DNA of 5,849 nucleotides from Actinomycetes bacterium (GTDB taxonomy: Bacteria > Actinomycetota > Acidimicrobiia > Acidimicrobiales > SZUA-35), in NCBI GenBank assembly GCA_024227975.1, contig JAAETV010000461.1:1-5849 (forward strand), written 5' to 3'. The notes under the pieces are model-generated. The model had not been told where the DNA came from and searched no databases. It worked only from the letters and a program-made list of their open reading frames with translations. The position numbers and the translations under genes are program-made. Positions 1 through 5,842 of the stretch are shown here, one piece after another. Every line of letters starts with the position of its first letter. Position 1 is the first letter of the stretch.

Positions 1-115
1 CGGAACGGCGAACCACGGCATCAACGGTGAATCCGCTGACGCCAGTGTCGAGGAGGATCTCGCCGGCCGCTGAGAGAATCTTGTCCCTGGCTTCAGCTGA
101 GAGTGGTCGTGCCAT
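1..115 (-). CDS. TetR/AcrR-family transcriptional regulator, N-terminal part (cut by window edge)
   Basis: Reading leftwards from ATG at 115-113 gives 38 codons that stay open to the window edge. The peptide begins MARPLSAEARDKILSAAG and continues with EILLDTGVSGFTVDAV. This is the usual opening of a TetR DNA-binding domain: a short basic tail, helix 1 with the K-I-L-x-A-A pattern, the G-x-x-x-F-T turn, and the start of the helix-turn-helix (V-D-A-V-V). The ligand-binding C-terminal domain lies outside the window, so the effector cannot be inferred. The gene is divergent from the MMPL transporter, the classical arrangement for a local repressor of an exporter. No Shine-Dalgarno sequence is visible before the ATG; a TACACT box at 132-127 would place the transcript start only a few bases upstream, so a leaderless or near-leaderless message is possible. 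The family call is firm; the target is inferred from context. Confidence 0.88.
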   Translation of the reverse strand, partial: MARPLSAEARDKILSAAGEILLDTGVSGFTVDAVVRRS

Positions 116-116
116 A

Positions 117-126
117 GCTGTACAGC
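117..126. promoter_or_regulatory. 10-bp perfect palindrome next to the tetR start codon
   Basis: GCTGTACAGC is a perfect palindrome ending two bases before the tetR ATG. It lies between the possible -10 box and the start codon, where a bound repressor would block transcription. It may be half of an autoregulatory site or a chance palindrome; no second copy of this exact sequence was noticed in the window. Confidence 0.25.
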
Positions 127-132
127 AGTGTA
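127..132 (-). promoter_or_regulatory. Possible -10 box for the tetR gene
   Basis: TACACT on the minus strand (4 of 6 matches to TATAAT) ends 11 bases before the tetR ATG, so transcription would start roughly 0-6 bases upstream of the start codon. No good -35 hexamer is seen 16-18 bp further upstream. This is weak on its own, but it is supported by the absence of a ribosome-binding site and by the GTAGCGAT octamer overlapping it at 130-137. Confidence 0.3.
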
Positions 133-244
133 GCGATACCGACATCGGCTCAGCCATCGGCCCAGTCGATTGGTGATTTCGGGCTCACTGGCACGAGATA
201 GCCATTGTCGTTTGACCTGATGGTGTGTTGGTTGACACATGTGG

Positions 245-273
245 TTGGTTTCTGCTGACGGAGAGCATATAAC
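245..273 (+). promoter_or_regulatory. Probable promoter of the MMPL transporter gene
   Basis: TTGGTT (245-250) is followed after exactly 17 bp by TATAAC (268-273). The -10 matches consensus at 5 of 6 positions and the -35 only at 3 of 6. Transcription would start around 280, leaving a leader of about 50 nt before the GTG at 331. The inverted repeat at 264-295 covers the -10 and the predicted start, as expected for a repressible promoter. A better -35-like TTGACA at 232-237 has no -10 at proper spacing. GTTGGTT occurs at 227-233 and again at 244-250 (17-bp period), one copy overlapping the proposed -35. Confidence 0.42.
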
Positions 274-295
274 GCTACGTGTCCGTAGCGATGCT
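264..295. promoter_or_regulatory. Interrupted inverted repeat, candidate TetR operator
   Basis: The core is CGCTACG (273-279), a 4-bp spacer TGTC, and CGTAGCG (284-290), a perfect 7-bp inverted repeat. Outer arms AGCAT (264-268) and ATGCT (291-295) are also complementary; four extra bases (ATAA, 269-272) sit on the left side only. An 18-bp core with near-symmetric arms in a divergent tetR/transporter gap, overlapping the proposed -10 and start point, is what a TetR operator looks like. The octamer GTAGCGAT from the right arm (285-292) recurs at 130-137, over the tetR promoter. A hairpin in the transporter leader RNA is an alternative role. Confidence 0.5.
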
Positions 296-318
296 ATGGT
301 CGTGCTTCCCACAATCGC

Positions 319-324
319 GAGGAG
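319..324 (+). promoter_or_regulatory. Ribosome-binding site deciding the GTG start of the MMPL gene
   Basis: GAGGAG is followed by 6 nt and then GTG at 331. This strong site supports the non-ATG start; no in-frame ATG with comparable spacing is seen nearby. Confidence 0.8.
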
Positions 325-330
325 ATCGCC

Positions 331-2742
331 GTGCTCGCACGCACTAGTGCCTGGTGTTTCGACAATCGGCTAGCCGCTCTCGGGCTCTGGCTGGTTGGCC
401 TGTTCGCAGTCTTCGGTGCTGCCAGCGCTGTCGGGCCTGCCTATGACGGCGCCTTCGACATCCCAGACTCAGACAGTGCCGATGGTTTCGCCGTCCTGGA
501 GGAATACTTCTCTGAGCTTGGTGCGGGGGGCATGTCGGGAACGATCGTGTTCCAGGCCGAGCAGGGGGTCGATGATCCTGAGGTGGTGGCGGCCATGGAG
601 GAGCTCTTCGTCCTGGTGAACGCCGGGTTCCCTGATGAGAGTGGTGAGCCCGAGCATCCCGGTGCCACGGCCATCTCCCCCTATTCCGAGCAGGGCCAGG
701 CCCAGGTCGCTCGCCAGGGACCACTTGCTGGCAAACTGGCGTACGCCCAGATCAACCTGGCCGCCGACATCGATCAGACCGAATCGGCCTTGCTTGGTGA
801 AGCCATCGATAACAACGCCCCGACGATCGAAGGGCTCGAAGTCCTACCTGGTGGTGCTGCCCTCGGATTGTTCGAGCCGCCGGAGACAGAGCTGATTGGT
901 CTCGCCTTCGCCATCGTCGTCCTCATTCTGGCCTTCGGATCAGTCTTGGCCATGGGTCTACCCATCGCCGTCGCCCTGGGCGGTGTCGGGGCCGGTATCG
1001 CCTCGATCGTCCTCCTGAGCAACACCTTCTCCATCCCTGACTTCACACCCACCTTGGGGGCCATGATCGGCCTCGGTGTTGGGATCGACTACGCCCTGTT
1101 CATCGTCACCCGCTATCGGGAGGGATTGCACCAGGGACGGACGGCCCGCGAGGCGACGCTTGCCGCCATGGACACCGCCGGCCGGGCCGTGATCTTTGCC
1201 GGCATCACCGTCGTCATCTCGCTCCTCGGCATGCTGTTGATGGGCCTTCGCTTCGTGTCCGGCCTCGGAATTGGGGCATCGGTCACGGTCCTGCTCACCA
1301 TGATCAGCTCGATCACCCTCCTGCCTGCCCTGCTGGGTCTGGCCCAGGAACGGGTCGAGGTCACCCGCTGGCGCGGCCTGATCATGGCCGGCTTCGTTGC
1401 GGTCGCCCTCCTGGGTGTCGGCATCGGCTTCTTGCCCCTCGCCGCCATCGGCGTCACCCTCGCGCTACTCACACTGTTGGTCAGCTTCGCCGTTCGCCCC
1501 CTCCGGAGCGAGGTGCCTCGCCGCGAGGCCAAGCCGATGAGCGAGACCTTTGCCTACCGCTGGAGTCGTACGATCCAGCGCAGTCCTTGGTTGTGGCTCA
1601 TCGCTGGAACCATCGCTCTACTGGTCCTGGCCGCGCCCATTCTCAGCCTCCGGCTCGGCTTCTCTGACGAGGGCAACTTTCCCGAAGACACCTACACCCG
1701 CCAGGCCTATGATCTCCTGGCCGAAGGCTTCGGTGAGGGATTCAACGGACCGTTCCTGATCACGATCGTCCCTGGCGCCACTGACTCACCTGAGGCGGTG
1801 CAAGCCTTGAACCGAGCGTTGGCTGAGGCTCCCGGCGTCGCTGCGGTCACCCCGGCCTTCCCCAACGACCAAGCATCACCTGATGCGTTCGTGATGAACC
1901 TCATTCCCTCGACCGCGCCCCAGGACGAGGCCACGAGTGATCTGGTCTCCAGTCTTCGCGATGACATCATCCCCGCAGCCATCGCCGGCACGACCCTCGA
2001 CGTCAAGGTCACAGGTACTGCGGCGGCAAACATCGACTTCACTGACTTCCTGGCCCGTCGGGTATTCGTCTTCTTCGGGGCTGTGCTGGCGCTGTCGTTC
2101 GTGCTGTTGATGATGGTCTTCCGGTCACTCCTGGTCCCGGTCAAGGCCGTGATCATGAACATCTTGTCGATCGCCGCTGCCTACGGAGTCGTAGTCGCCG
2201 TATTCCAGTGGGGCTGGGGAGGAGACCTTCTCGGCATCGCAGGCGCACCTATCGAGCCGTTCGTGCCGATGATGCTGTTCGCCATCGTCTTCGGCCTGTC
2301 GATGGACTACGAGGTGTTCCTGCTGTCTCGGGTGAGGGAGGAATACATCCAGACCGGTGATGCCGTTGGCTCGGTTGCCAACGGGCTAGCGGCAACGGCC
2401 CGGGTGATCACTGCGGCCGCTGCCATCATGGTCGTCGTCTTCGGCTCGTTCATGTTCGAGGACAATCGCATCATCAAGCTGTTCGGCCTCGGCCTGGCTC
2501 TGGCGGTTCTGCTCGACGCCACCCTCATCCGCATGTTGCTCGTGCCGGCCACAATGGAGCTGCTCGGCGACAGGAACTGGTGGATACCGAAGTGGCTCGA
2601 CCGGATCATGCCCCAGCTGAACATCGAAGGTTCCGGTGAGTATGAGCACGCCCCAACCATCACCGGCAACGACCAGGCACCGACCGATCCGGGTCCATCT
2701 GGGTCCGATCCCTCTCGGGAACCCGAACCGGTGGATGTCTGA
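331..2742 (+). CDS. MMPL/RND-family membrane transporter
   Basis: An 803-residue inner-membrane protein of the MMPL branch of the RND superfamily, which moves lipids, drugs or other hydrophobic compounds using the proton gradient. Start GTG at 331 is chosen because GAGGAG (319-324) lies 6 nt upstream. Order: TM1 (about 14-34), extracytoplasmic domain 1 (35-185), TM2-TM6 (186-336), an additional hydrophobic pair (about 350-389), TM7 (419-440), extracytoplasmic domain 2 (441-575), TM8-TM12 (577-740), and an acidic, proline-rich cytoplasmic tail (about 760-803). The paired Asp-Tyr motifs that form the proton relay in this family are present: D253-Y254 in TM4 (GIGL-type G-x-G-I-D-Y) and D659-Y660 in TM10 (G-L-S-M-D-Y). 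Both halves are therefore intact and the protein is probably functional. The extra membrane hairpin gives about 14 rather than the usual 12 segments. The divergent TetR gene suggests induction by a ligand. The substrate is unknown; nothing specifically indicates mycobacterial-type lipids. Confidence 0.95.
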   Translation: MLARTSAWCFDNRLAALGLWLVGLFAVFGAASAVGPAYDGAFDIPDSDSADGFAVLEEYFSELGAGGMSGTIVFQAEQGVDDPEVVAAMEELFVLVNAGFPDESGEPEHPGATAISPYSEQGQAQVARQGPLAGKLAYAQINLAADIDQTESALLGEAIDNNAPTIEGLEVLPGGAALGLFEPPETELIGLAFAIVVLILAFGSVLAMGLPIAVALGGVGAGIASIVLLSNTFSIPDFTPTLGAMIGLGVGIDYALFIVTRYREGLHQGRTAREATLAAMDTAGRAVIFAGITVVISLLGMLLMGLRFVSGLGIGASVTVLLTMISSITLLPALLGLAQERVEVTRWRGLIMAGFVAVALLGVGIGFLPLAAIGVTLALLTLLVSFAVRPLRSEVPRREAKPMSETFAYRWSRTIQRSPWLWLIAGTIALLVLAAPILSLRLGFSDEGNFPEDTYTRQAYDLLAEGFGEGFNGPFLITIVPGATDSPEAVQALNRALAEAPGVAAVTPAFPNDQASPDAFVMNLIPSTAPQDEATSDLVSSLRDDIIPAAIAGTTLDVKVTGTAAANIDFTDFLARRVFVFFGAVLALSFVLLMMVFRSLLVPVKAVIMNILSIAAAYGVVVAVFQWGWGGDLLGIAGAPIEPFVPMMLFAIVFGLSMDYEVFLLSRVREEYIQTGDAVGSVANGLAATARVITAAAAIMVVVFGSFMFEDNRIIKLFGLGLALAVLLDATLIRMLLVPATMELLGDRNWWIPKWLDRIMPQLNIEGSGEYEHAPTITGNDQAPTDPGPSGSDPSREPEPVDV

Positions 2743-2755
2743 TCGTGACCATCTC

Positions 2756-2779
2756 GAACGGGTCATGAGTATCCCGTTC
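2756..2779. terminator. Hairpin between convergent genes, possible bidirectional terminator
   Basis: GAACGGG (2756-2762) pairs perfectly with CCCGTTC (2773-2779) across a 10-nt loop. It starts 13 bases after the MMPL stop codon and lies 34 bases beyond the stop of the oppositely oriented ThDP enzyme, so it could serve both transcripts. No T-run follows on either strand, so it is not a classical intrinsic terminator; actinobacterial genomes often carry such T-poor hairpins after genes. Confidence 0.42.
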
Positions 2780-2813
2780 CTGGTCCGCCCGAGGGTTGGG
2801 GAAGCGACCTAGG

Positions 2814-4523
2814 TCACGGCTTTGGTGCCACGAGATTGAGTAGTGCCTGACGGCCCTCCTGCTGTACCGCCTTCAGGGCCCGTTCGAGGGCCGATGGCAG
2901 ACCTGCCGGGTCTTCGACCCGCTCGGCGTGGCCACCAGCGGCCTGGCAGATCATCTCGAAGTCGATGCTGGGGCTGAGGTCGCTGAAGGGGAACTCGTCG
3001 GCCTTCACCGCCCAACCCTCGGGGTAGACCATCTGGGTCGAGCGCTTGACTGCGCCCCATGTCGAGTTGTTCCACACCAGGTACAAGACCGGGAGGTTCA
3101 TCTTGCGTGAGACCCAATGGGCCGCGGTCGGCGCCCCGAACATGTATGAGCCATCACCGATGCAGGCCACCACGGTCTTGTCCGGCGCCGCCAGCTTGGC
3201 TCCGAGGGCGGCACCCGTGGCCCAACCAAGCACGCCGGCCCCTGATACCCCGAAGAACGTCCCAGGCTCGGTCAACCGCAGCTGGGTGGTATCGAACCCC
3301 AGCTCGTTGACGATGATCGTTTCCGGGGTCCGCAACTGTTCGAAACAGTGCGACAACCAGGCCTTGTCCAGGCTGTCGGCCTCGCTCCCATCCTCGGCTC
3401 GGGCTGCGGCGGCAGAAGCGAGCGTCTCATGTTCGCTGGCCCATCGATCGGTCCGCTCGACGACGAGGGCTGGGTTGAGGTCACCTTGATCCACGGCCTC
3501 GTTCAATGCCTCCAGGGTGAGGCGAGCGGTTCCCGACAGGTTCACATCGACCCGGAAGCCGCGGACCGGGTAATTGGGGTGGAGGGGGTCGGTCCCGATC
3601 CCGATCACAGTCGCGTCGGCCGCTGGCTGGGCTCGTTTCGGGGTCCAGGGCACGTCGGCCTCCACCACCACGATGACGTCGGCCCCATCGAGGAAGCGAC
3701 CAGGGTCGGTCGATAGGTAGAGCTGGTGATCTTGAGCCATGTTCACATGGGTGGGGTAGGGGTCGATCACGCCCATCCCCAGCCGCTCGGCTAGCTCCGT
3801 CAGCGGTCCAACGGCCAAAGGATCGCGGCCGAGGGAGCGGGTGATGAGGATCGGGTTGCGAGCTTGGGTCAGGAGCCGGGCCGCGTGGTGGATGGCTGCG
3901 GGTGCAGCCCTGGTCTCGCCGGCCGTCATGCGGGGGTTCGCCTCGAAAGTGGTGTCGTTGGTCTCACCGGCCAGCACTTCGCGGGGAAGGGTGAGATACG
4001 TCGGCGCCTGGGGTTCGGAGAGGCTGATGGCCAGCGCTCGATCGACAATGCCCTCCAGGTCGGCCTCCGCCCTCAGCTCGTAGTCCCACTTCACCCACTC
4101 GCGGGCCATGGCACCCTGATCGAAGGACTCCTGGGCCCAGTGGATGTGGATGTCACGGGCTCCGAGGAGCTGTCCTTCGGTCAGCGGGGTGCGACCGGCA
4201 CTGAACAGCATGGGAATCTGTGATCGATTGGCATTGATCAGGCCACCGATGGCGTTGGCCGTTCCTGCGACGGTGTGCACCATCACGGCCTGAGGTTGAC
4301 CGCTGACCATGGTGTGGCCATGGGCCATGGCCACGGCCACGATCTCGTGGGGCACGGTGACCGGTTCGGGGACCGGGAGGCCCTCAGAGCGGCGCCGGGC
4401 GTAGGCATCGATGATTGGACCGAAGTCGGTACCCCCGTTGCCGAACAGGTAGCGCATGCCCCGAGCCTGGAGCAGGTCGAGGTAGGCGTCTGCTACCGAG
4501 ACGTTCTGACGAGGCTGTTCCAT
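2814..4523 (-). CDS. Thiamine-diphosphate-dependent enzyme, benzoylformate decarboxylase/acetolactate synthase superfamily
   Basis: A 569-residue cytoplasmic ThDP enzyme with the full three-domain plan: N-terminal pyrimidine-binding domain (about 5-180), central domain (about 205-340), C-terminal pyrophosphate-binding domain (about 385-565). The activating glutamate is E60 in V-P-H-E-I-V-A-V-A-M-A. The cofactor/magnesium motif runs from G456-D457-G458 through N485-N486, the standard GDG-x26-NN. H83 lies in H-T-V-A-G-T-A-N-A-I-G, which lines up by eye with the H-S-A-A-G-T-G-N-A-M-G stretch of benzoylformate decarboxylase (its catalytic His70); acetolactate synthases lack this histidine. A 2-oxoacid decarboxylase or C-C lyase/ligase is therefore more likely than branched-chain amino acid synthesis. 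Start ATG at 4523-4521 is preferred over the upstream in-frame start at 4664 because GGGAG (4533-4529) lies 5 nt before it and homology-like sequence begins there. It is divergent from the SnoaL-like gene. The substrate is unknown; proteins of this type are usually annotated only as ThDP-requiring. Confidence 0.9.
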   Translation of the reverse strand: MEQPRQNVSVADAYLDLLQARGMRYLFGNGGTDFGPIIDAYARRRSEGLPVPEPVTVPHEIVAVAMAHGHTMVSGQPQAVMVHTVAGTANAIGGLINANRSQIPMLFSAGRTPLTEGQLLGARDIHIHWAQESFDQGAMAREWVKWDYELRAEADLEGIVDRALAISLSEPQAPTYLTLPREVLAGETNDTTFEANPRMTAGETRAAPAAIHHAARLLTQARNPILITRSLGRDPLAVGPLTELAERLGMGVIDPYPTHVNMAQDHQLYLSTDPGRFLDGADVIVVVEADVPWTPKRAQPAADATVIGIGTDPLHPNYPVRGFRVDVNLSGTARLTLEALNEAVDQGDLNPALVVERTDRWASEHETLASAAAARAEDGSEADSLDKAWLSHCFEQLRTPETIIVNELGFDTTQLRLTEPGTFFGVSGAGVLGWATGAALGAKLAAPDKTVVACIGDGSYMFGAPTAAHWVSRKMNLPVLYLVWNNSTWGAVKRSTQMVYPEGWAVKADEFPFSDLSPSIDFEMICQAAGGHAERVEDPAGLPSALERALKAVQQEGRQALLNLVAPKP

Positions 4524-4528
4524 GGTGG

Positions 4529-4533
4529 CTCCC
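4529..4533 (-). promoter_or_regulatory. Ribosome-binding site deciding the start of the ThDP enzyme
   Basis: GGGAG on the minus strand is separated by 5 nt from ATG 4523-4521. It argues against the 47-residue longer reading from 4664, whose extra N-terminus is Pro/Gln/Ser-rich and does not resemble the family. Confidence 0.65.
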
Positions 4534-4691
4534 GACGGATGCTGGCCGGCCGACGTTTGCGACCCTAGCTCGGACCGTGATTGACCGGATAGCTGACAGC
4601 GTGGTGGACTTGCATCGGAGTGGGGTGGGGCCTGACCACGCTGCGGTTGAGCCAATGGTTCCAATCATGTGGTTCGCTGCGCTCATGAAAT
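4534..4691. other. Divergent intergenic region between the ThDP enzyme and SnoaL-like genes
   Basis: About 160 bp that must hold the promoters of both flanking genes. A TTGACC is present on the plus strand at 4581-4586 and a TAGGGT (minus, 4567-4562) could be a -10, but neither has a convincing partner at 16-18 bp. No strong extended inverted repeat was found; GGCCGGCC at 4543-4550 is a short GC palindrome with no evident role. No small gene could be supported here. Confidence 0.4.
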
Positions 4692-4695
4692 GGAG
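4692..4695 (+). promoter_or_regulatory. Ribosome-binding site deciding the GTG start of the SnoaL-like gene
   Basis: GGAG is followed by 6 nt and GTG at 4702. It overlaps the competing in-frame ATG at 4690, which itself has no purine-rich stretch at proper distance, so the shorter 181-residue product is preferred. Confidence 0.6.
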
Positions 4696-4701
4696 TTACC
4701 C

Positions 4702-5247
4702 GTGAACGTTGCCGATCAACTCATGGCCGAACGCGAGATTCGACGTCGCCTTCTCGACTACTGCCGGGGTATCGACCGCTGTGACGCTGAACTGGTGGCG
4801 TCCACCTATCATCCCGACGCCGTTGACGACCATGGTGCATTCCACGGGTTGGGTCACGAACTGGCCCACATGGCCACTGAAGCCCTCTTCGAGCACTACG
4901 AATCGACGATGCACACCATCGGTGATTCGATCATCGACTTCACCGATGAGGGCACCGCCTATGTCGAGACCTATGTGTTCGCCGATCATCGCCGGGTCGA
5001 CGATGATGGTGAAACTCTCGAACGATTCGGAGCCCGCTACGTCGATCGCTTCGAGCATCGAGACGACGCCTGGCGCATCGCCGATCGGGTCGTCATCGTC
5101 GAGTGGAACGACGCTGCGCCGATCACGCCGACCCGGGGGAGTGGTCGCTACGCGCGTGGGCTCCGCAACCCCAACGATCTTGCCTACCAGCAAACTCCAC
5201 GTGACCCCGGGGCGCCCATGCCCCGATACGGCGACAAGCCGAGCTGA
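4702..5247 (+). CDS. SnoaL-like / NTF2-like fold protein, probable small-molecule dehydratase, isomerase or lyase
   Basis: A 181-residue soluble protein of the SnoaL-like group within the NTF2/scytalone-dehydratase superfamily, which folds as a cone-shaped alpha+beta barrel around a ligand pocket. From the GTG start: helix 1 (about 8-22, E-R-E-I-R-R-R-L-L-D-Y), the G-I-D-R-C-D-A-E-L turn, the Y-H-P-D-A-V-D-D-H strand region, M-H-T-I-G-D at 70-75, and strands ending in R-Y-V-D-R-F-E-H-R-D-D-A-W-R-I-A-D-R, typical of the family. D25 and H71 fall where LinA and scytalone dehydratase carry their catalytic Asp/His pair, so an active enzyme is likely. Start GTG 4702 is chosen because GGAG (4692-4695) lies 6 nt upstream; GTG 4669 and ATG 4690 lack such a site. 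The charged, proline-rich tail after residue 140 is outside the core fold. It is divergent from the ThDP enzyme and 96 bp ahead of the Ddn-like gene on the same strand. The substrate is unknown. Confidence 0.87.
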   Translation: MNVADQLMAEREIRRRLLDYCRGIDRCDAELVASTYHPDAVDDHGAFHGLGHELAHMATEALFEHYESTMHTIGDSIIDFTDEGTAYVETYVFADHRRVDDDGETLERFGARYVDRFEHRDDAWRIADRVVIVEWNDAAPITPTRGSGRYARGLRNPNDLAYQQTPRDPGAPMPRYGDKPS

Positions 5248-5343
5248 GGGGGCTCACCTCTGGATTGGTCTGGATGCTGAGCCGGCAGAGCTCCGCTGGC
5301 GTCGGCTAGCGTCGATACTGATGACGTCAGAGGAGAAGCTGGC
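5248..5343 (+). promoter_or_regulatory. Intergenic leader of the Ddn-like gene with ribosome-binding site
   Basis: AGAGGAG (5329-5335) stands 8 nt before ATG 5344 and is a strong ribosome-binding site. GATACT (5314-5319) could be a -10 box (4 of 6) but has no good -35. An imperfect inverted repeat lies at 5280-5307 (AGCCG...CGGCT with GCCGGC/GCTGGC inside); it lacks a T-run and could be a weak terminator for the upstream gene or a leader hairpin. Whether the two plus-strand genes are cotranscribed cannot be settled from this. Confidence 0.4.
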
Positions 5344-5811
5344 ATGCCCGAACCGAATGTGAAAAAGCCTCGACTTCCGCCTCGGCCCGTTATCCACCTC
5401 GCTTGGCTGGCCCACCGGGGTCTGTACCGGTTGAGCCGTGGACGTCTTGGCCTATGGCGGCCGAAGCCCGACGGTTGGGGCACCATGCATCTGACCACAA
5501 TCGGGCGCCGAAGTGGGCAGGAGCGAGGGGTCATGGTTGGCTACTTCGAGGACGGCCCAAACCTCGTCACCATGGCCATGAACGGCTGGGGTGAAGGGGA
5601 GCCGGCATGGTGGCTGAACCTACAGGCTGACCCCGACGTCCAGGTCGATATGGCCGACGGTCCCCGTCTCGTGAAGGGTCGGGCTGCCGAAGGCGAGGAG
5701 CGGGAACGCCTATGGGCCCGATGGAGGGAGATAGACAAGAACCTCGACGCCTACGCCGAACGCCGCTCAACCGAGACCGCAGTAGTTGTCTTGGAGCCGC
5801 GGTCCGACTGA
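5344..5811 (+). CDS. Ddn-family nitroreductase, probably F420(deazaflavin)-dependent
   Basis: A 155-residue split-barrel protein of the deazaflavin-dependent nitroreductase (Ddn, formerly DUF385) family, which binds coenzyme F420 and transfers hydride to quinones or other conjugated acceptors. Diagnostic stretches are L-T-T-I-G-R-R-S-G-Q-E-R at 50-61 (cofactor phosphate/tail-binding loop), the G-Y-F-E-D-G strand turn (66-71), the M-N-G-W-G loop (79-83), P-A-W-W-L-N-L-Q-A-D-P-D-V-Q-V (87-101) and the V-V-V-L-E-P ending (147-152). The first about 45 residues are basic with aromatic and aliphatic positions and may form a membrane-associating helix, as suggested for Ddn. Length is close to the mycobacterial Ddn protein (about 150). 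Of the three Ddn active-site tyrosines, by my ungapped alignment from memory only the last appears kept (Y137), so the substrate likely differs. ATG 5344 has a strong ribosome-binding site and a terminator-like hairpin begins at the stop codon. Confidence 0.88.
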   Translation: MPEPNVKKPRLPPRPVIHLAWLAHRGLYRLSRGRLGLWRPKPDGWGTMHLTTIGRRSGQERGVMVGYFEDGPNLVTMAMNGWGEGEPAWWLNLQADPDVQVDMADGPRLVKGRAAEGEERERLWARWREIDKNLDAYAERRSTETAVVVLEPRSD

Positions 5812-5833
5812 CCAGGCACCCGGGCCTGGTTAT
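5811..5833 (+). terminator. Probable terminator hairpin after the Ddn-like gene
   Basis: ACCAGGC (5811-5817) pairs perfectly with GCCTGGT (5824-5830), a 7-bp GC-rich stem with a 6-nt loop, followed by TAT. The first stem base is the last base of the TGA stop codon. The T-tract is very short, so efficiency is uncertain, but position and stem quality are good. Confidence 0.58.
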
Positions 5834-5835
5834 CG

Positions 5836-5842
5836 GAAGGAG
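5836..5842 (+). promoter_or_regulatory. Possible ribosome-binding site of a gene starting just beyond the window
   Basis: GAAGGAG is followed by 7 nt to the window edge, which would place a start codon at about position 5850. It lies only six bases after the hairpin at 5811-5830, so a downstream gene might be read through that hairpin or have its own internal promoter. No coding sequence is visible, so this is only a suggestion. Confidence 0.3.

Noticed and set aside
232..237. TTGACA as the -35 box of the MMPL promoter
   Set aside because: No -10-like hexamer lies 16-19 bp downstream; the weaker TTGGTT at 245-250 has a good -10 at exactly 17 bp.
2687..2725. Repeated GGGTCC units near the 3' end of the MMPL gene
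   Set aside because: Two short copies within a Pro/Gly/Ser-rich coding tail reflect codon composition rather than a functional repeat.
344..2766. Several minus-strand and out-of-frame open frames inside the MMPL gene
   Set aside because: Their translations are Arg/Pro/Ser-rich low-complexity products typical of antisense frames in GC-rich DNA, without recognisable domains or ribosome-binding sites.
2806..2815. Perfect palindrome GACCTAGGTC overlapping the ThDP enzyme stop codon
   Set aside because: It has no loop to form a useful hairpin and lies at a gene end rather than in a promoter; probably chance.
2928..4568. Plus-strand open frames opposite the ThDP enzyme (60-147 codons)
   Set aside because: They are shadows of a clearly coding gene with both catalytic motifs intact; none shows a domain of its own.
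4524..4664. 47-residue N-terminal extension of the ThDP enzyme
   Set aside because: The extension is rich in Pro, Gln and Ser, matches nothing in the family, and a ribosome-binding site stands directly before the internal ATG at 4523.
4669..4701. Longer starts (GTG 4669, ATG 4690) of the SnoaL-like gene
   Set aside because: Neither has a purine-rich site at a workable distance, whereas GTG 4702 does; the extra residues are not family-like.
5322..5329. TGACGTCA palindrome upstream of the Ddn-like gene
   Set aside because: An 8-bp palindrome is expected by chance at this scale and it abuts the ribosome-binding site; no second copy was seen to suggest an operator.
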